From an uncultured Eubacteriales bacterium (GTDB lineage Bacteria; Bacillota; Clostridia; Oscillospirales; Oscillospiraceae): 64,000 bases of DNA. Numbering within the stretch: position 1 is the first letter of the stretch; every line of letters starts with the position of its first letter. The notes beneath the pieces are model-generated. The model saw only the letters and a program-made list of their open reading frames with translations. It was not told the DNA's origin and searched no databases. The translations under genes were made by a program, and so were the position numbers. Positions 53,696 through 63,470 of the stretch are shown here, piece by piece. The stretch is from NCBI GenBank assembly GCA_900079765.1, contig LT599017.1:1366278-1430277 (forward strand), read 5' to 3'.

Positions 53696-55249
53696 ATGAG
53701 TATTTTGACCGTCACTCACGTCAGCCACGGTTTCGGCGGGCGGCAGATCTTGCAGGACGCCTCGTTCCGCCTGCTCAAGGGAGAGCACGTAGGGCTGGTG
53801 GGAGCCAACGGGGAGGGGAAGACCACCTTTCTGGACATCCTCACCGGCAAGCGAAGCCCGGATGAGGGAGACGTGGCCTGGTGCAGCCATATCACCACCG
53901 GGTACCTGGATCAGTTCTCCGCCCTGGAGAAGGGCAAGACCATCCGTGAGGTCCTACGCACCGCGTTCTCCCATATGTACGAGCTGGAGCGGGAGATGCT
54001 GGCCCTCTACGACGCGATGGGGGAGTGCGACCCGGAGGAGCTTGACAAGCTCATGGAGGACGTGGGGGAGATACAGGAGATTCTGGAGCAGAGCGGATTC
54101 TACGTGCTGGACACCAAGATAGAGGAGTACGCCGGCGGGCTCGGTCTGGGAGAGATCGGTCTGGAGCGGGACGTGTCCGAGCTATCGGGCGGCCAGCGGG
54201 CCAAGGTGCTCCTCACCAAGCTCCTGCTGGAAAACCCCATGATCCTCATCCTGGATGAGCCCACCAACTTCCTCGATGAGAACCACATCGCCTGGCTCAA
54301 GCGGTTTTTGCAGGGGTATGAAAACGCCTTCATCCTGGTCTCCCACGACGTGGCCTTTTTAAACGACGTAGTTAACGTCATCTACCACGTAGAGAACGCC
54401 GCCCTCACCAGGTATACCGGCAATTATAAGGACTTCGAGGCGCTCTACGAGGTGAAGAAACGCCAGCTGGAGCAGGCATATGAAAAGCAGCAGAAGGAGA
54501 TCGCCCAGCTGGAGGACTTCGTGGCCCGCAACAAGGCCCGGGCCGCCACCGCCAACCTGGCCCGCAGCCGCCAGAAACGGCTTGACAAGATGGAGGTCAT
54601 CGAGCTTTCGAAGGAAAAGGTGAAACCCACCTTTTCCTTCACGCCAGCACGCACGCCGGGGCGGGAGGTCATCGCGGCCCGGGGCCTGGTGCTGGGCTAT
54701 GAAGAGCCCCTGACCCGCCCGGTGGACGTGGTGGTGGAGCGGGGGCAGAAGATCGCCATCAAAGGAGTCAACGGCCTGGGGAAATCTACCTTACTCAAGA
54801 CTCTGCTGGGGCTTATCTCGCCCATTTCCGGGACGGTTGAGCACGACCAGTTTGTGGAGCCGGGCTACTTTGAGCAGGAGGAACGGGGCAACGACCGCAC
54901 CGCCCTGGAGGAGATTTGGGCCGAGTTCCCCGGCATGTCCAACGGGGAGGTCCGCGCAGCCCTGGCGAAATGCGGCCTGACCGCGGAGCACATCACCACC
55001 CAGATGCGGGTGCTCTCCGGCGGGGAGAACGCGAAGGTGCGCCTGTGCCGTCTCATGCTCAGACCCATGAACCTCCTGGTGCTGGACGAGCCCACCAACC
55101 ACCTGGACGTGGACGCAAAGGAGGCCCTGCGGGAGGCCATCAGCGCCTACAGGGGCACCGTCCTGCTGGTGAGCCACGAGCCGGAGTTCTACGAGGGAGT
55201 CGTCTCCACCGTCTGGAACGTGGAGGAGTGGACCACCAAGATCGTATAG
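53696..55249 (+). CDS. ABC-F family ATPase (ribosome-associated type)
   Basis: A 517-residue protein with two ATPase domains and no membrane segment. Domain 1 has GANGEGKTT (Walker A with Glu in place of Ala), LSGGQRAKV and ILDEPTNFLDE; domain 2 has GVNGLGKST, LSGGENAKV and LVLDEPTNHLD. A charged linker lies between them (about 245-300, KKRQLEQAYEKQQKEIAQLEDF). ABC-F proteins such as YkpA/YbiT/EttA act on ribosomes in translation or antibiotic protection; the subgroup is not certain. GGAG lies 6 bases upstream. Confidence 0.93.
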   Translation: MSILTVTHVSHGFGGRQILQDASFRLLKGEHVGLVGANGEGKTTFLDILTGKRSPDEGDVAWCSHITTGYLDQFSALEKGKTIREVLRTAFSHMYELEREMLALYDAMGECDPEELDKLMEDVGEIQEILEQSGFYVLDTKIEEYAGGLGLGEIGLERDVSELSGGQRAKVLLTKLLLENPMILILDEPTNFLDENHIAWLKRFLQGYENAFILVSHDVAFLNDVVNVIYHVENAALTRYTGNYKDFEALYEVKKRQLEQAYEKQQKEIAQLEDFVARNKARAATANLARSRQKRLDKMEVIELSKEKVKPTFSFTPARTPGREVIAARGLVLGYEEPLTRPVDVVVERGQKIAIKGVNGLGKSTLLKTLLGLISPISGTVEHDQFVEPGYFEQEERGNDRTALEEIWAEFPGMSNGEVRAALAKCGLTAEHITTQMRVLSGGENAKVRLCRLMLRPMNLLVLDEPTNHLDVDAKEALREAISAYRGTVLLVSHEPEFYEGVVSTVWNVEEWTTKIV

Positions 55250-55258
55250 ACCGAGGCC

Positions 55259-55292
55259 CGCCGCCCCGTTTCGGGGCGGCGCTTGGTTTTGT
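55259..55292 (+). terminator. Terminator after the ABC-F gene
   Basis: Perfect 10-bp stem CGCCGCCCCG / CGGGGCGGCG with a TTT loop, followed by CTTGGTTTTG. Confidence 0.75.
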
Positions 55293-55363
55293 GTGGGGCG
55301 GTACCTGCGACAAAATTCCCAATCCGCCTGTTCCCAAGGCTCAAAAGCGCACAAAATTGTCGA

Positions 55364-55392
55364 TTGTCAAGCGGTTTGTGATATGATACTAT
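55364..55392 (+). promoter_or_regulatory. Promoter of glnA
   Basis: TTGTCA (55364-55369), a 17-base spacer and TACTAT (55387-55392), 32 bases before the start. I see no clear GlnR/TnrA palindrome. Confidence 0.55.
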
Positions 55393-55424
55393 TTTTAGGT
55401 AGTAGGTAGAAAGGGGACTGGAAT

Positions 55425-56753
55425 ATGGGATATAGCAAGGAAGATATCATCCGCATCGTCCGTGAGGAGGGCATCGAGTTCATCCGCCTGCAATTTACGG
55501 ACGTCTTCGGTATGCTCAAGAACGTCGCCATCACCGCCTCGCAGATCGAAAAGGCCGTCAACAACGAGATCATGTTCGACGGCTCCTCGGTTGAGGGGTT
55601 CGTGCGCATCGACGAGTCGGACCAGTGCCTCTATCCCGACCTGGACACTTTTGTGATTTACCCCTGGCACCACAAGCACAAGACCGCCCGCCTCATCTGC
55701 GACGTGTACAATACCGACGGCACCCCCTTCGTGGGCGACCCCCGGTACGTGCTCAAGCGCGTGCTCAAAAAGGCGGCCGACATGGGGTACACCGCGTTCA
55801 ACGTGGGCCCCGAGTGCGAGTTCTTCCTCTTCCAGACCGACGAGGAGGGCAAGCCCACCATCAAGACCAACGACGAGGCGGGCTACTTCGACTTAGGCCC
55901 TCTCGACCACGGGGAGAACACCCGCCGGGGCATCTGCGTGGCCTTGGAGCGCATGGGCTTTGAGATCGAGGCAAGCCACCATGAGAACGCCCCCGGCCAG
56001 CATGAGATCGACTTCAAGTACGGTGACGCCCTCCGGGCCGCCGACAATATTATGACCTTCAAGCTGGCCGTCAAGCTCCTGGCCCAGCAGGACGGGCTTC
56101 ACGCCACGTTTATGCCCAAGCCCACCTTTGGCGTGTGCGGGTCGGGGATGCACACCAATATGTCTCTTCTCAAGGACGGGAAGAACATCTTTGACGACCC
56201 CGACGGCGCGAAGGGCCTCTCCAAGGAGGCGTACAGCTTTATCGCCGGCGTCCTGGCCCATGTGCGGGGCATGGCGGCGGTGACGAATCCTCTGGTCAAC
56301 TCCTATAAGCGCCTGGTGCCCGGCTACGAGGCCCCCTGCTATATGGCCTGGTCGGCCTCCAACCGCTCGGCCCTCATCCGTATCCCCGCAAGCCGCGGCA
56401 TGGCCACCCGGGTAGAGCTCCGCTCTCCCGATCCCTCCTGCAACCCATACCTGTGCCTGGCCGTCTGCCTAGCCGCGGGGCTTGACGGCATCGAGCGGGG
56501 CCTCACCCCGCCCGCAGAGATCACCGAGAACATCTTCGCAATGGACGAACACGCCCGCAAGGCCCACGGAATCGACAGCCTGCCCGGCTCCCTGGACGAG
56601 GCCATCCGCTGCATGGAGGAGGACGCCCTCATCCTGGACGCTCTGGGTGAGCATGTCTCCGCCAACTACCTGGACGGCAAGAAAAAGGAGTGCGAGGAGT
56701 ACCGCACCCGCGTCTCCTCCTGGGAGCGGGAAAAGTACATCATGAACTACTAA
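55425..56753 (+). CDS. glnA: Glutamine synthetase, type I
   Basis: A 442-residue enzyme making glutamine from glutamate, ammonia and ATP. Motifs: [65 protein letters not shown] and the C-terminal [16 protein letters not shown]. The length and lack of a clear adenylylation loop match the GSI-alpha type of Gram-positives, regulated by feedback rather than adenylylation. GAAAGGGG lies 11 bases upstream. Confidence 0.96.
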   Translation: MGYSKEDIIRIVREEGIEFIRLQFTDVFGMLKNVAITASQIEKAVNNEIMFDGSSVEGFVRIDESDQCLYPDLDTFVIYPWHHKHKTARLICDVYNTDGTPFVGDPRYVLKRVLKKAADMGYTAFNVGPECEFFLFQTDEEGKPTIKTNDEAGYFDLGPLDHGENTRRGICVALERMGFEIEASHHENAPGQHEIDFKYGDALRAADNIMTFKLAVKLLAQQDGLHATFMPKPTFGVCGSGMHTNMSLLKDGKNIFDDPDGAKGLSKEAYSFIAGVLAHVRGMAAVTNPLVNSYKRLVPGYEAPCYMAWSASNRSALIRIPASRGMATRVELRSPDPSCNPYLCLAVCLAAGLDGIERGLTPPAEITENIFAMDEHARKAHGIDSLPGSLDEAIRCMEEDALILDALGEHVSANYLDGKKKECEEYRTRVSSWEREKYIMNY

Positions 56754-56802
56754 AATTTCCAAGCGAACGATTGATATTTCCCCGCATAGGATAGGATAAA
56801 CG

Positions 56803-56825
56803 GGCGGCGGACTTGTGCCGCCGCC
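56803..56825. terminator. Hairpin between glnA and dapF
   Basis: GGCGGCGG / CCGCCGCC stem 49 bases past the glnA stop, without a T-run. Probable end of glnA transcription. Confidence 0.5.
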
Positions 56826-56851
56826 TGCCTACTATATAAGGGGGCGGCGTT

Positions 56852-57649
56852 GTGCGCTTTACAAAAATGCAGGGTACCGGCAACGACTACATCTATCTGG
56901 ACTGTACCGGGGAGATCCCCCAGGATTTGCCCGCCCTGGCGGTGCGTCTGTCCCGGCCTCACTTCGGCGTGGGGAGCGACGGGCTCATCTGCATTTTCCC
57001 GTCGGACGCGGCGGACTTTAAAATGCGCATGTTCAATGCCGACGGCTCCGAGGGGGAGATGTGCGGCAACGGTCTGCGCTGCGTCTGCAAATTCGTTTAC
57101 GACAAGGGCCTGACCGGCAAGACCGCCCTGACCGTGGATACACTTGCCGGCGTCAAGCGCTGTAAGCTCCACGTGGAGGGGGACAAGGTGTCCTCCGTCA
57201 CGGTGGACATGGGAGCGCCGGTGGTGGAGGAACCGTTCTCGCTGACGGTTCCGGGTGGAACCTATCTGGTCACGCCCGTCTCGATGGGCAACCCCCACAT
57301 CGTCACCTTTGTGGACGATGTGGACGTCCTCGATCTGCCCGCCCTGGGTCCGGGGTTTGAGCATCATCCTAAATTCGCCCCCAGCCGGGTGAATACCGAG
57401 TTCATGGAGGTTACCGCCCCCGGCCGCCTCAAGATGCGGGTGTGGGAGCGGGGGAGCGGGGAGACCCTGGCCTGCGGCACGGGAGCCTGCGCCGTACTGA
57501 CAGCCGCCGCGGCGTCAGGCCGCTGCGGACGGGAGGCGGTAGTCTCCCTCCGGGGCGGAGAACTGAAGATCAGCTGGGACGAGGGGGACGGGCATATCTA
57601 CATGACCGGCCCCGCAGTCACCGTATTTGAAGGAGAGATGAACGAATGA
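56852..57649 (+). CDS. dapF: Diaminopimelate epimerase
   Basis: A 265-residue enzyme converting LL- to meso-diaminopimelate for lysine and peptidoglycan. The two active-site cysteines are in [12 protein letters not shown] and [12 protein letters not shown], and the N-terminus [14 protein letters not shown] is typical. GTG start with AAGGGGG upstream. Its stop overlaps the dapL start (ATGA), so product and substrate enzymes are coupled. Confidence 0.96.
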   Translation: MRFTKMQGTGNDYIYLDCTGEIPQDLPALAVRLSRPHFGVGSDGLICIFPSDAADFKMRMFNADGSEGEMCGNGLRCVCKFVYDKGLTGKTALTVDTLAGVKRCKLHVEGDKVSSVTVDMGAPVVEEPFSLTVPGGTYLVTPVSMGNPHIVTFVDDVDVLDLPALGPGFEHHPKFAPSRVNTEFMEVTAPGRLKMRVWERGSGETLACGTGACAVLTAAAASGRCGREAVVSLRGGELKISWDEGDGHIYMTGPAVTVFEGEMNE

Positions 57650-58863
57650 CGACCATCAACCAAAACTACCTCAAACTGCCCGGCAGCTATCTCTTCTCTG
57701 AGATCGCCCGCCGGGTGGCGGCCTTCTCGGCGGAGCACCCGGAGGCAAAGCTTATCCGCCTGGGCATTGGGGACGTGACCCGCCCCCTTCCCGCCGCCGT
57801 CACCGCCGCCATGCACGCCGCCGTGGATGATATGGCCACCGCCCAGAGGTTCCACGGGTATGGCCCCGAGCAGGGATACGACTTTCTTCGCTCCGCCATA
57901 GCCCAGCACGACTACAAGGCCCGGGGCGTGGACATCGACCCCGGCGAGATCTTCGTCTCCGACGGGGCCAAAAGCGACTGCGGCAACATCGGCGACATCT
58001 TCGGGACCGACAACGTGGTCGCCGTCTGTGACCCGGTCTACCCGGTCTATGTGGACACCAACGCCATGGCGGGCCGGGCCGGGGACTATGACGAGTCCCT
58101 GGGCAAGTGGAGCAGGCTTGTGTACATGCCCTGTGTTGCGGAGAATGGCTTTACTCCCGCTATCCCGGCGGAGCGGGCCGACCTCATCTACCTCTGTTTC
58201 CCCAATAACCCCACCGGCGCGGTGGCGACCCGGGAGCAGCTCAAAGCCTGGGTGGACTACGCCAACGCCAATGGCTCGGTCATCCTCTTCGACTCGGCCT
58301 ACGAGGCCTTCATCACCGATCCGGCCATCCCTCACAGCATTTTTGAGATCCCCGGCGCCGAGACCTGCGCCATTGAGTTCCGCTCCTTCTCCAAGACGGC
58401 GGGGTTTACCGGCACCCGCTGCGCCTACACAGTGGTGCCCAAGGCCCTGGTGCGGGATGGAGCCAGCCTGAACGCCCTGTGGAACCGCCGCCAGTGCACC
58501 AAGTTCAACGGCGTGCCCTACGTGGTCCAGTGCGGCGCGGCGGCAATCTATACCGACGAGGGCCGCGTCCAGGTGCGGGAGACCATTGACTTCTACCGCC
58601 GCAACGCCCAGGTTATCCTGGCGGGGCTGAAGGGGGCGGGGCTCACCGTCTCCGGCGGGGAGAACTCCCCCTACGTCTGGGCCAAGACACCGGATGGGCT
58701 GGGCTCCTGGGCTTTCTTCGACAAGCTCCTCCACGAGGCGGGCGTGGTCACCACCCCCGGCGCGGGCTTTGGCCCCAGCGGGGAGGGGTATATCCGCCTC
58801 ACCGCCTTCGGCGGCGCGGAGGCCACGGCAGAGGCTGTGGAGCGGATTAAGAAGGTCCTGTAG
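57646..58863 (+). CDS. dapL: LL-diaminopimelate aminotransferase
   Basis: A 405-residue PLP enzyme making LL-diaminopimelate directly from tetrahydrodipicolinate, bypassing the acyl routes. N-terminal [58 protein letters not shown] and the PLP lysine in [15 protein letters not shown] are all present. The DapL route is found in many Clostridia. Translationally coupled to dapF. Confidence 0.96.
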   Translation: MTTINQNYLKLPGSYLFSEIARRVAAFSAEHPEAKLIRLGIGDVTRPLPAAVTAAMHAAVDDMATAQRFHGYGPEQGYDFLRSAIAQHDYKARGVDIDPGEIFVSDGAKSDCGNIGDIFGTDNVVAVCDPVYPVYVDTNAMAGRAGDYDESLGKWSRLVYMPCVAENGFTPAIPAERADLIYLCFPNNPTGAVATREQLKAWVDYANANGSVILFDSAYEAFITDPAIPHSIFEIPGAETCAIEFRSFSKTAGFTGTRCAYTVVPKALVRDGASLNALWNRRQCTKFNGVPYVVQCGAAAIYTDEGRVQVRETIDFYRRNAQVILAGLKGAGLTVSGGENSPYVWAKTPDGLGSWAFFDKLLHEAGVVTTPGAGFGPSGEGYIRLTAFGGAEATAEAVERIKKVL

Positions 58864-59188
58864 CCTTCTTGCCTTTCCCCCGCGAGGGGACGCGCCTACG
58901 CGGCTCGGCATGGCGGTTCCCGCTGCTGCCTTGGTGCGGAAAGACAGCAGGGAACTTTGTGGCGGCCCCTTGAACCTTACCGCCGCTCTCTCCTATAAAA
59001 TCAGGCAGTCCAGAGGACAAACAAGGGCATTGAAAAAGCCCTTGTTTGTCCTCTGTTTTTCCCCCTTCCTGGCAGTAAGAAAGGGGGGGGGGCGCCGGAG
59101 GCACGCTCCCCGGGAGGGGAAAAACGGCACATAAAACCCTCCTCCGATTTCTTTTCCCCGCCCTATTCTAATTTTCTCTGCATTCTGC
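58864..59188. other. Non-coding region between dapL and murB
   Basis: No gene seen. It contains a hairpin about 58919-58953 (GTTCCC-CTGCTG / CAGCAGGGAAC), the terminator at 59011-59060, and an eight-G run near 59086 that is prone to sequencing error. Confidence 0.6.
59011..59060 (+). terminator. Rho-independent terminator after dapL
   Basis: Perfect 18-bp stem CAGAGGACAAACAAGGGC and complement, 9-base loop, followed by TTTTT. Very strong. Confidence 0.93.
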
Positions 59189-59194
59189 TATAAT
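59186..59194 (+). promoter_or_regulatory. Extended -10 promoter before murB
   Basis: CTGCTATAAT: TG, one base, then a perfect TATAAT (59189-59194), 39 bases before the murB start. No good -35; the extended -10 may compensate. Confidence 0.55.
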
Positions 59195-59232
59195 AATAGA
59201 ATCAGCGCAACTGTGCGCATTGGGAGGTCAGC

Positions 59233-60159
59233 ATGGAAATCTACTCCACGCTCACGCAAGAACTGCGCGCCGCCTGTCCCGGGCTGGAAGTACGGGAATA
59301 CGAGCCTATGAAGAACCACACCACCTTCCGCGTGGGCGGCCCCGCCCGGCTCATGGCCCTCCCCAGGTCGGAGGAGGAGGCGGTGGCGGCTGTCAGGATC
59401 GCCGCCGGGCTTGGGCTGGAGAGCGTGTTTATGGGCAACGGATCCAACCTCCTGGTGAGCGACGCGGGGGTGGACGCTTTCATCGTCAAGGCTCACGACG
59501 GCCTGGGGGAGATCACCCGGACAGGGGAGTGGGAGCTGACGGCGGGGAGCGGCGTACTGCTGTCCCGGCTCGCAAACTTCGCGTGCGACCTTGGCCTGAC
59601 GGGCCTGGAATTTGCCCATGGTATTCCCGGCACGGTGGGGGGCGCGGTGACCATGAACGCGGGCGCCTACGGAGGCGAGATGTGCGAGGCGGTGGAGCAG
59701 ACCCGGTATCTAACCGGGTCGGGCGAAATCGCCAGCCTTCAGGGGGAGGAGCATGACTTCTCTTACCGGCACAGCGCCTTTTCCGATGGGAAACGGCTGA
59801 TTTTGAGCAGTACCTTCCGCCTCGCCCCCGGCGACAGCGCCGCTATCCGCGCACGTATAGACGAGCTGATGGAGCGCCGCAGGAGCAAGCAGCCCCTGGA
59901 AATGCCCAGCGCGGGCAGTACCTTCAAGCGGCCCGAGGGGCACTTTGCCGCCGCTCTCATTGAGCAGTGCGGCCTGAAGGGGACGCGGGTAGGAGGCGCC
60001 CAGGTGTCCGAAAAGCACGCGGGTTTCGTCATCAACCGGGAGGATGCCACCTGCGCCGATATCCTGGCCCTGGTGGCCCTGGTGCGTGAGACCGTCCTGC
60101 GGGAGACTGGCGTGGTATTGGAGATGGAGGTCAGAACCCTGGGGCCCATGCCCCGCTGA
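59233..60159 (+). CDS. murB: UDP-N-acetylenolpyruvoylglucosamine reductase
   Basis: A 308-residue FAD enzyme making UDP-N-acetylmuramate. Motifs: KNHTTFRVGGPARLM, GNGSNLLVSD, GIPGTVGGAVTMNAGAYGGE, YRHSAF, the catalytic PSAGSTFKRP and GGAQVSEKHAGFVIN. Type II-like length. First gene of the murB-rapZ-yvcK-whiA cluster, a conserved Firmicute arrangement. GGGAGG lies 8 bases upstream. Confidence 0.97.
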   Translation: MEIYSTLTQELRAACPGLEVREYEPMKNHTTFRVGGPARLMALPRSEEEAVAAVRIAAGLGLESVFMGNGSNLLVSDAGVDAFIVKAHDGLGEITRTGEWELTAGSGVLLSRLANFACDLGLTGLEFAHGIPGTVGGAVTMNAGAYGGEMCEAVEQTRYLTGSGEIASLQGEEHDFSYRHSAFSDGKRLILSSTFRLAPGDSAAIRARIDELMERRRSKQPLEMPSAGSTFKRPEGHFAAALIEQCGLKGTRVGGAQVSEKHAGFVINREDATCADILALVALVRETVLRETGVVLEMEVRTLGPMPR

Positions 60160-60208
60160 CAGGGTTATGCAAATACAGAGAGAGAAAGAGAAACGCGGAG
60201 TGGTTTTT

Positions 60209-61066
60209 ATGGAATTCATCATTATATCGGGACTATCGGGCGCGGGGAAGAGCAAGGCTGCATCCTCCATGGAGGACATGGGCTTTTATGTGGTGGACAA
60301 TCTGCCCGCCGCGCTCATTCCCAGGTTTGCCGAGCTCTGCATGGCGGGGGGCGGCAAGTACGACCGGGTGGCCCTGGTGTGCGACGTGCGGGGAGGCCAG
60401 ACCTTCGAGCCTCTCTTTGAGGCACTGTCCGCCCTGGAGACCATGGGCTGCAAGTATAAGATCCTCTTTGTGGAGGCGGGGGTGGAGACCATCATCGCTC
60501 GCTATAAGGAGACGAGGCGCATCCATCCCCTCTCCACCGGCGGCCGCTCTCTGGCCGAGGCGGTGGAGCGGGAGAAGGCCATGCTGGAGCCGGTGCGCCA
60601 GCGCGCCGAGTATATCATCGACACCTCCGCTTTCTCCAGCGCCAAGCTGCGGGGCGAGGTGCTGCGCCTCTTCGGTCCCGTGGGCGCGGGCCCGGCTATG
60701 AGCGTGAACGTCATCTCCTTCGGCTTTAAACACGGCGTCCCGCTGGAGGCCGACTTGGTCTTCGACGTGCGCTTTCTCCCCAACCCCTACTATATCGCGG
60801 AGCTGCGGGAGCAGACCGGCCTTGATGAGGGGGTAAGCTCCTTCGTATTCGGGTACCAGCAGACCAAGGATTTTATGACCTACCTGGAGAATATGATCAG
60901 CTTTCTTTTGCCCCAGTACGTGGAGGAGGGAAAGACCGTGCTGGTCATCGCCATCGGCTGCACCGGCGGGCGGCACAGGAGCGTGGCCCTCACCCGCGCC
61001 CTGGTCGAGTTCATTCGACAGAAGGGCTTTCAGGCCACCGAGAACCACAGGGATATGACTAGATAG
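60209..61066 (+). CDS. rapZ: RapZ/YvcJ-family nucleotide-binding RNase adapter
   Basis: A 285-residue P-loop protein: ISGLSGAGKSKAASSMEDMGFYVVDNLP, RRIHPLS, FGFKHGVPLEADLVFDVRFLPNPYY and the C-terminal IGCTGGRHRSVAL. Homologues bind GTP/ATP; in E. coli RapZ guides RNase E to small RNAs, while YvcJ in Bacillus affects competence. Its stop codon lies inside the first copy of a 138-bp repeat. The start is set by the conserved N-terminus; the ribosome site (GCGGAG) is modest. Confidence 0.95.
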   Translation: MEFIIISGLSGAGKSKAASSMEDMGFYVVDNLPAALIPRFAELCMAGGGKYDRVALVCDVRGGQTFEPLFEALSALETMGCKYKILFVEAGVETIIARYKETRRIHPLSTGGRSLAEAVEREKAMLEPVRQRAEYIIDTSAFSSAKLRGEVLRLFGPVGAGPAMSVNVISFGFKHGVPLEADLVFDVRFLPNPYYIAELREQTGLDEGVSSFVFGYQQTKDFMTYLENMISFLLPQYVEEGKTVLVIAIGCTGGRHRSVALTRALVEFIRQKGFQATENHRDMTR

Positions 61067-61476
61067 AAGCGTTGAGCCACCGAGCAGGGGAGCCTGGACC
61101 GGAGCGACGGGCAAAGCCCAGGGGCCGCCATAGGCGGAACCGGGTTTGCCCGAAGTCGCAGGGAAGGCGACCCGCCCGCGAGGTGAGTGAAACGTGACAG
61201 CATAGAAACGCGAGCACCCGGGAGCAGGCGGATAGCGACGGAGCGGAGTGAAAATGCGGAAGGGGCAAAGCCCCTGGAGCATTTTTACGCAGTCGGAGGA
61301 GCTATACGCCGTCGCGGAGGGTGCGGAGCGTGACAGCGATAGAAGCGTTGAGCCACCGAGCAGGGGAGCCTGGACCGGAGCGATGGACAATGCCCAGGGG
61401 CCGCCATAGGCGGGACCGGGTTTGCCGGGAGTCGCAGGGAAGGCGACCCGCCCGCGAGGTGAGCGAAACGTGACAG
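61063..61476. repeat. Triple ~138-bp GC-rich repeat between rapZ and yvcK
   Basis: Copy 1 at 61063-61200 and copy 3 at 61339-61476 are nearly identical 138-base units starting ATAGAAGCGTTGAGCCACCG and ending GTGACAG. The middle unit, 61201-61338, has the same length, start (ATAGAA.CG), inner GGGCAAAGCCC and end, but is otherwise diverged. Units follow head to tail. It overlaps the rapZ stop and ends 18 bases before yvcK. Open frames on the minus strand through it look like compositional artefacts. Confidence 0.9.
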
Positions 61477-61494
61477 CCGAATAAGGAGGGCAAT

Positions 61495-62517
61495 ATGACC
61501 CAACCATATGGCCGCACCGACGCGCGGTGGGAGCTGGGGCCCAAGATCGTCGCCATCGGCGGCGGGACGGGCCTTTCCACCATGCTGCGGGGGCTGAAGA
61601 ACTATACCAAAAATCTGACCGCCATCGTCACCGTGGCCGACGACGGCGGCGGCTCCGGCGTTCTGCGCCAGGACCTGGGCATGCCCCCTCCTGGGGACAT
61701 CCGCCACTGCATGGAGGCCCTCGCGAATGTTGAGCCTGTCATGGGAGAGCTGCTGTCCTACCGTTTCCCCAAGGACTCGGGCGCCCTGACGGGGCAGTCC
61801 TTCGGGAATCTACTCCTGGCCGCCCTCAACGGTATTTCTCCCTCCTTTGACCAGGCGGTCACCCGCATGAGCGAGGTTCTGGCCATCACGGGCCGGGTAC
61901 TCCCGGTGACCAATGCGGACGTACGCCTGGAGGCTACCTTTGAAAACGGTACCTCGGTGGTGGGGGAGTCTAAAATTTTCGAATTTAAAAAAGCCCAGGA
62001 CTGCCGCATCAAAAAGGTGCGCCTTCTGCCCGAGCGTCCGCCCGCCCTGCCCGAGGCCCTGAAGGCTATCGGAGAGGCGGATTTGATCCTCCTGGGGCCG
62101 GGGAGCCTGTACACCAGCGTCATCCCCAACCTGCTGGTGGACGGCATCGCCCAGGCGGTCTGTGCGTCCCCCGCCCTGAAGATGTATATCTGCAACATCA
62201 TGACCCAGGACGGCGAGACAGAGGGGATGACCGCGTCGGAGCATGTGGCCGCGCTCCTTACCCACTCCGGACCGGGGCTGGTGGATTTGTGCCTGTGCAA
62301 CAGCGCGCCGGTGCGCACCAGCCTCCTGGAGCGGTACAAGGAGGAGGACGCCGCCCCCATCATTGTGGATAAGACCGCCATCGAGGCTCTGGGCGTGGCG
62401 CTGATGACCCGCCCCCTGGCCTCCGAGACCCAGAATTACGCCCGCCACTCCGTCAGCCGTCTGGCCGCCGCCGTTATGGAGCTCTACGCGGACCGGGCGG
62501 ACACCAAAGTATTTTAA
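61495..62517 (+). CDS. yvcK: YvcK/CofD-like gluconeogenesis factor
   Basis: A 340-residue protein: VAIGGGTGLSTMLRGLK, VTVADDGGGSGVLR, PPGDIRHCMEALA, FGNLLLAALNGI and LGPGSLYTSVIPNLLV. YvcK binds UDP-sugars and affects cell shape and gluconeogenic growth in Bacillus. AAGGAGG lies 6 bases upstream, just after the repeat array, which has not disrupted it. Confidence 0.95.
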   Translation: MTQPYGRTDARWELGPKIVAIGGGTGLSTMLRGLKNYTKNLTAIVTVADDGGGSGVLRQDLGMPPPGDIRHCMEALANVEPVMGELLSYRFPKDSGALTGQSFGNLLLAALNGISPSFDQAVTRMSEVLAITGRVLPVTNADVRLEATFENGTSVVGESKIFEFKKAQDCRIKKVRLLPERPPALPEALKAIGEADLILLGPGSLYTSVIPNLLVDGIAQAVCASPALKMYICNIMTQDGETEGMTASEHVAALLTHSGPGLVDLCLCNSAPVRTSLLERYKEEDAAPIIVDKTAIEALGVALMTRPLASETQNYARHSVSRLAAAVMELYADRADTKVF

Positions 62518-62538
62518 ACCCTCCAGGGAGGTGACGAA

Positions 62539-63429
62539 ATGTCCTTCTCGTCCGACGCGAAGGCCGAGCTCTGCCGGGAACCACTTAGCCGCAGGTGCTG
62601 CGCTCAGGCCGAGGCCTACGGCGTGCTCCTCTTCTGCAACAGTTTCACCGCTTGGGAGGTGCGCGTCGTCACCGAGAGCGGGGATTTCGCCGCGCGCCTC
62701 CCGGCCCTCTTTCAAAAGGCGTTCCGCATCGAGTTTGACAGCAAATCCGGCCGGGGAGAGGGCAAGCACGTCCTCACCATCACCGACGAGTGGAAGCTGT
62801 CGGTCATCCGGGACGTTTTCGGGTACGACGGGACCGAGAGCCTGGCCCACCATATCAACTTCGCTGTCCTGGAGGAGGAGCACTGCCGCGCCGCCTTCTT
62901 CCGGGGCGTGTTTTTGGCTGCCGGCTCGGTGACCGACCCGCAGAAACGCTACCATCTGGAGCTCGTGACCTCTCACTACAACGTGAGCCGGGAGCTCACC
63001 GCCCTCCTCCTGGAGGCCGGATTCTTCCCCAAGGAGACCATACGCAAGTCAAACTACCTCACCTATTTCAAGCAGAGCGAGTATATCGAGGACTTCCTTA
63101 CCGTCATCGGCGCGCCGCTGGCCGCCATGGAGCTGATGAACGCCAAGGTGGAAAAAAACCTCCGGGGCAGCGTGAACCGCCGTGTGAACTGCGACGCCGC
63201 AAACCTCGACAAGGCGGTAGACGCCGCGCTGGAGCAGATCGAGGCCATTCGCCGGCTGGAGGAGCGGGGGATGCTCCAGGAGCTGCCGGACAAGCTCAAG
63301 GAGACGGTGGACCTCCGTGTGGCACATCCGGAGCTGACGTTGTCTCAGCTTGCCGAGCTGTGCGACCCGCCGGTCACCAAGTCCTGCCTGAACCACCGCC
63401 TGCGAAAGCTCATGGAGCTTGCAAAGTAA
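62539..63429 (+). CDS. whiA: WhiA, DNA-binding sporulation/cell-division regulator
   Basis: A 296-residue protein with an N-terminal LAGLIDADG-like part (RAAFFRGVFLAAGSVTDPQKRYHLE) and a C-terminal helix-turn-helix (HPELTLSQLAELCDPPVTKSCLNHRLRKLMELA). It is a universal Gram-positive regulator located with yvcK and rapZ. GGGAGG lies 7 bases upstream. Confidence 0.95.
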   Translation: MSFSSDAKAELCREPLSRRCCAQAEAYGVLLFCNSFTAWEVRVVTESGDFAARLPALFQKAFRIEFDSKSGRGEGKHVLTITDEWKLSVIRDVFGYDGTESLAHHINFAVLEEEHCRAAFFRGVFLAAGSVTDPQKRYHLELVTSHYNVSRELTALLLEAGFFPKETIRKSNYLTYFKQSEYIEDFLTVIGAPLAAMELMNAKVEKNLRGSVNRRVNCDAANLDKAVDAALEQIEAIRRLEERGMLQELPDKLKETVDLRVAHPELTLSQLAELCDPPVTKSCLNHRLRKLMELAK

Positions 63430-63470
63430 CACAGCGGCCCGTAAAGTATTTTATCTAGGGGGAACCTCTC

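Noticed and set aside
60233-61507. Long open frame on the minus strand across rapZ and the repeat array
   Set aside because: It is antisense to rapZ and repeats itself with the 138-bp units; composition and lack of a start site mark it as a GC-rich artefact.
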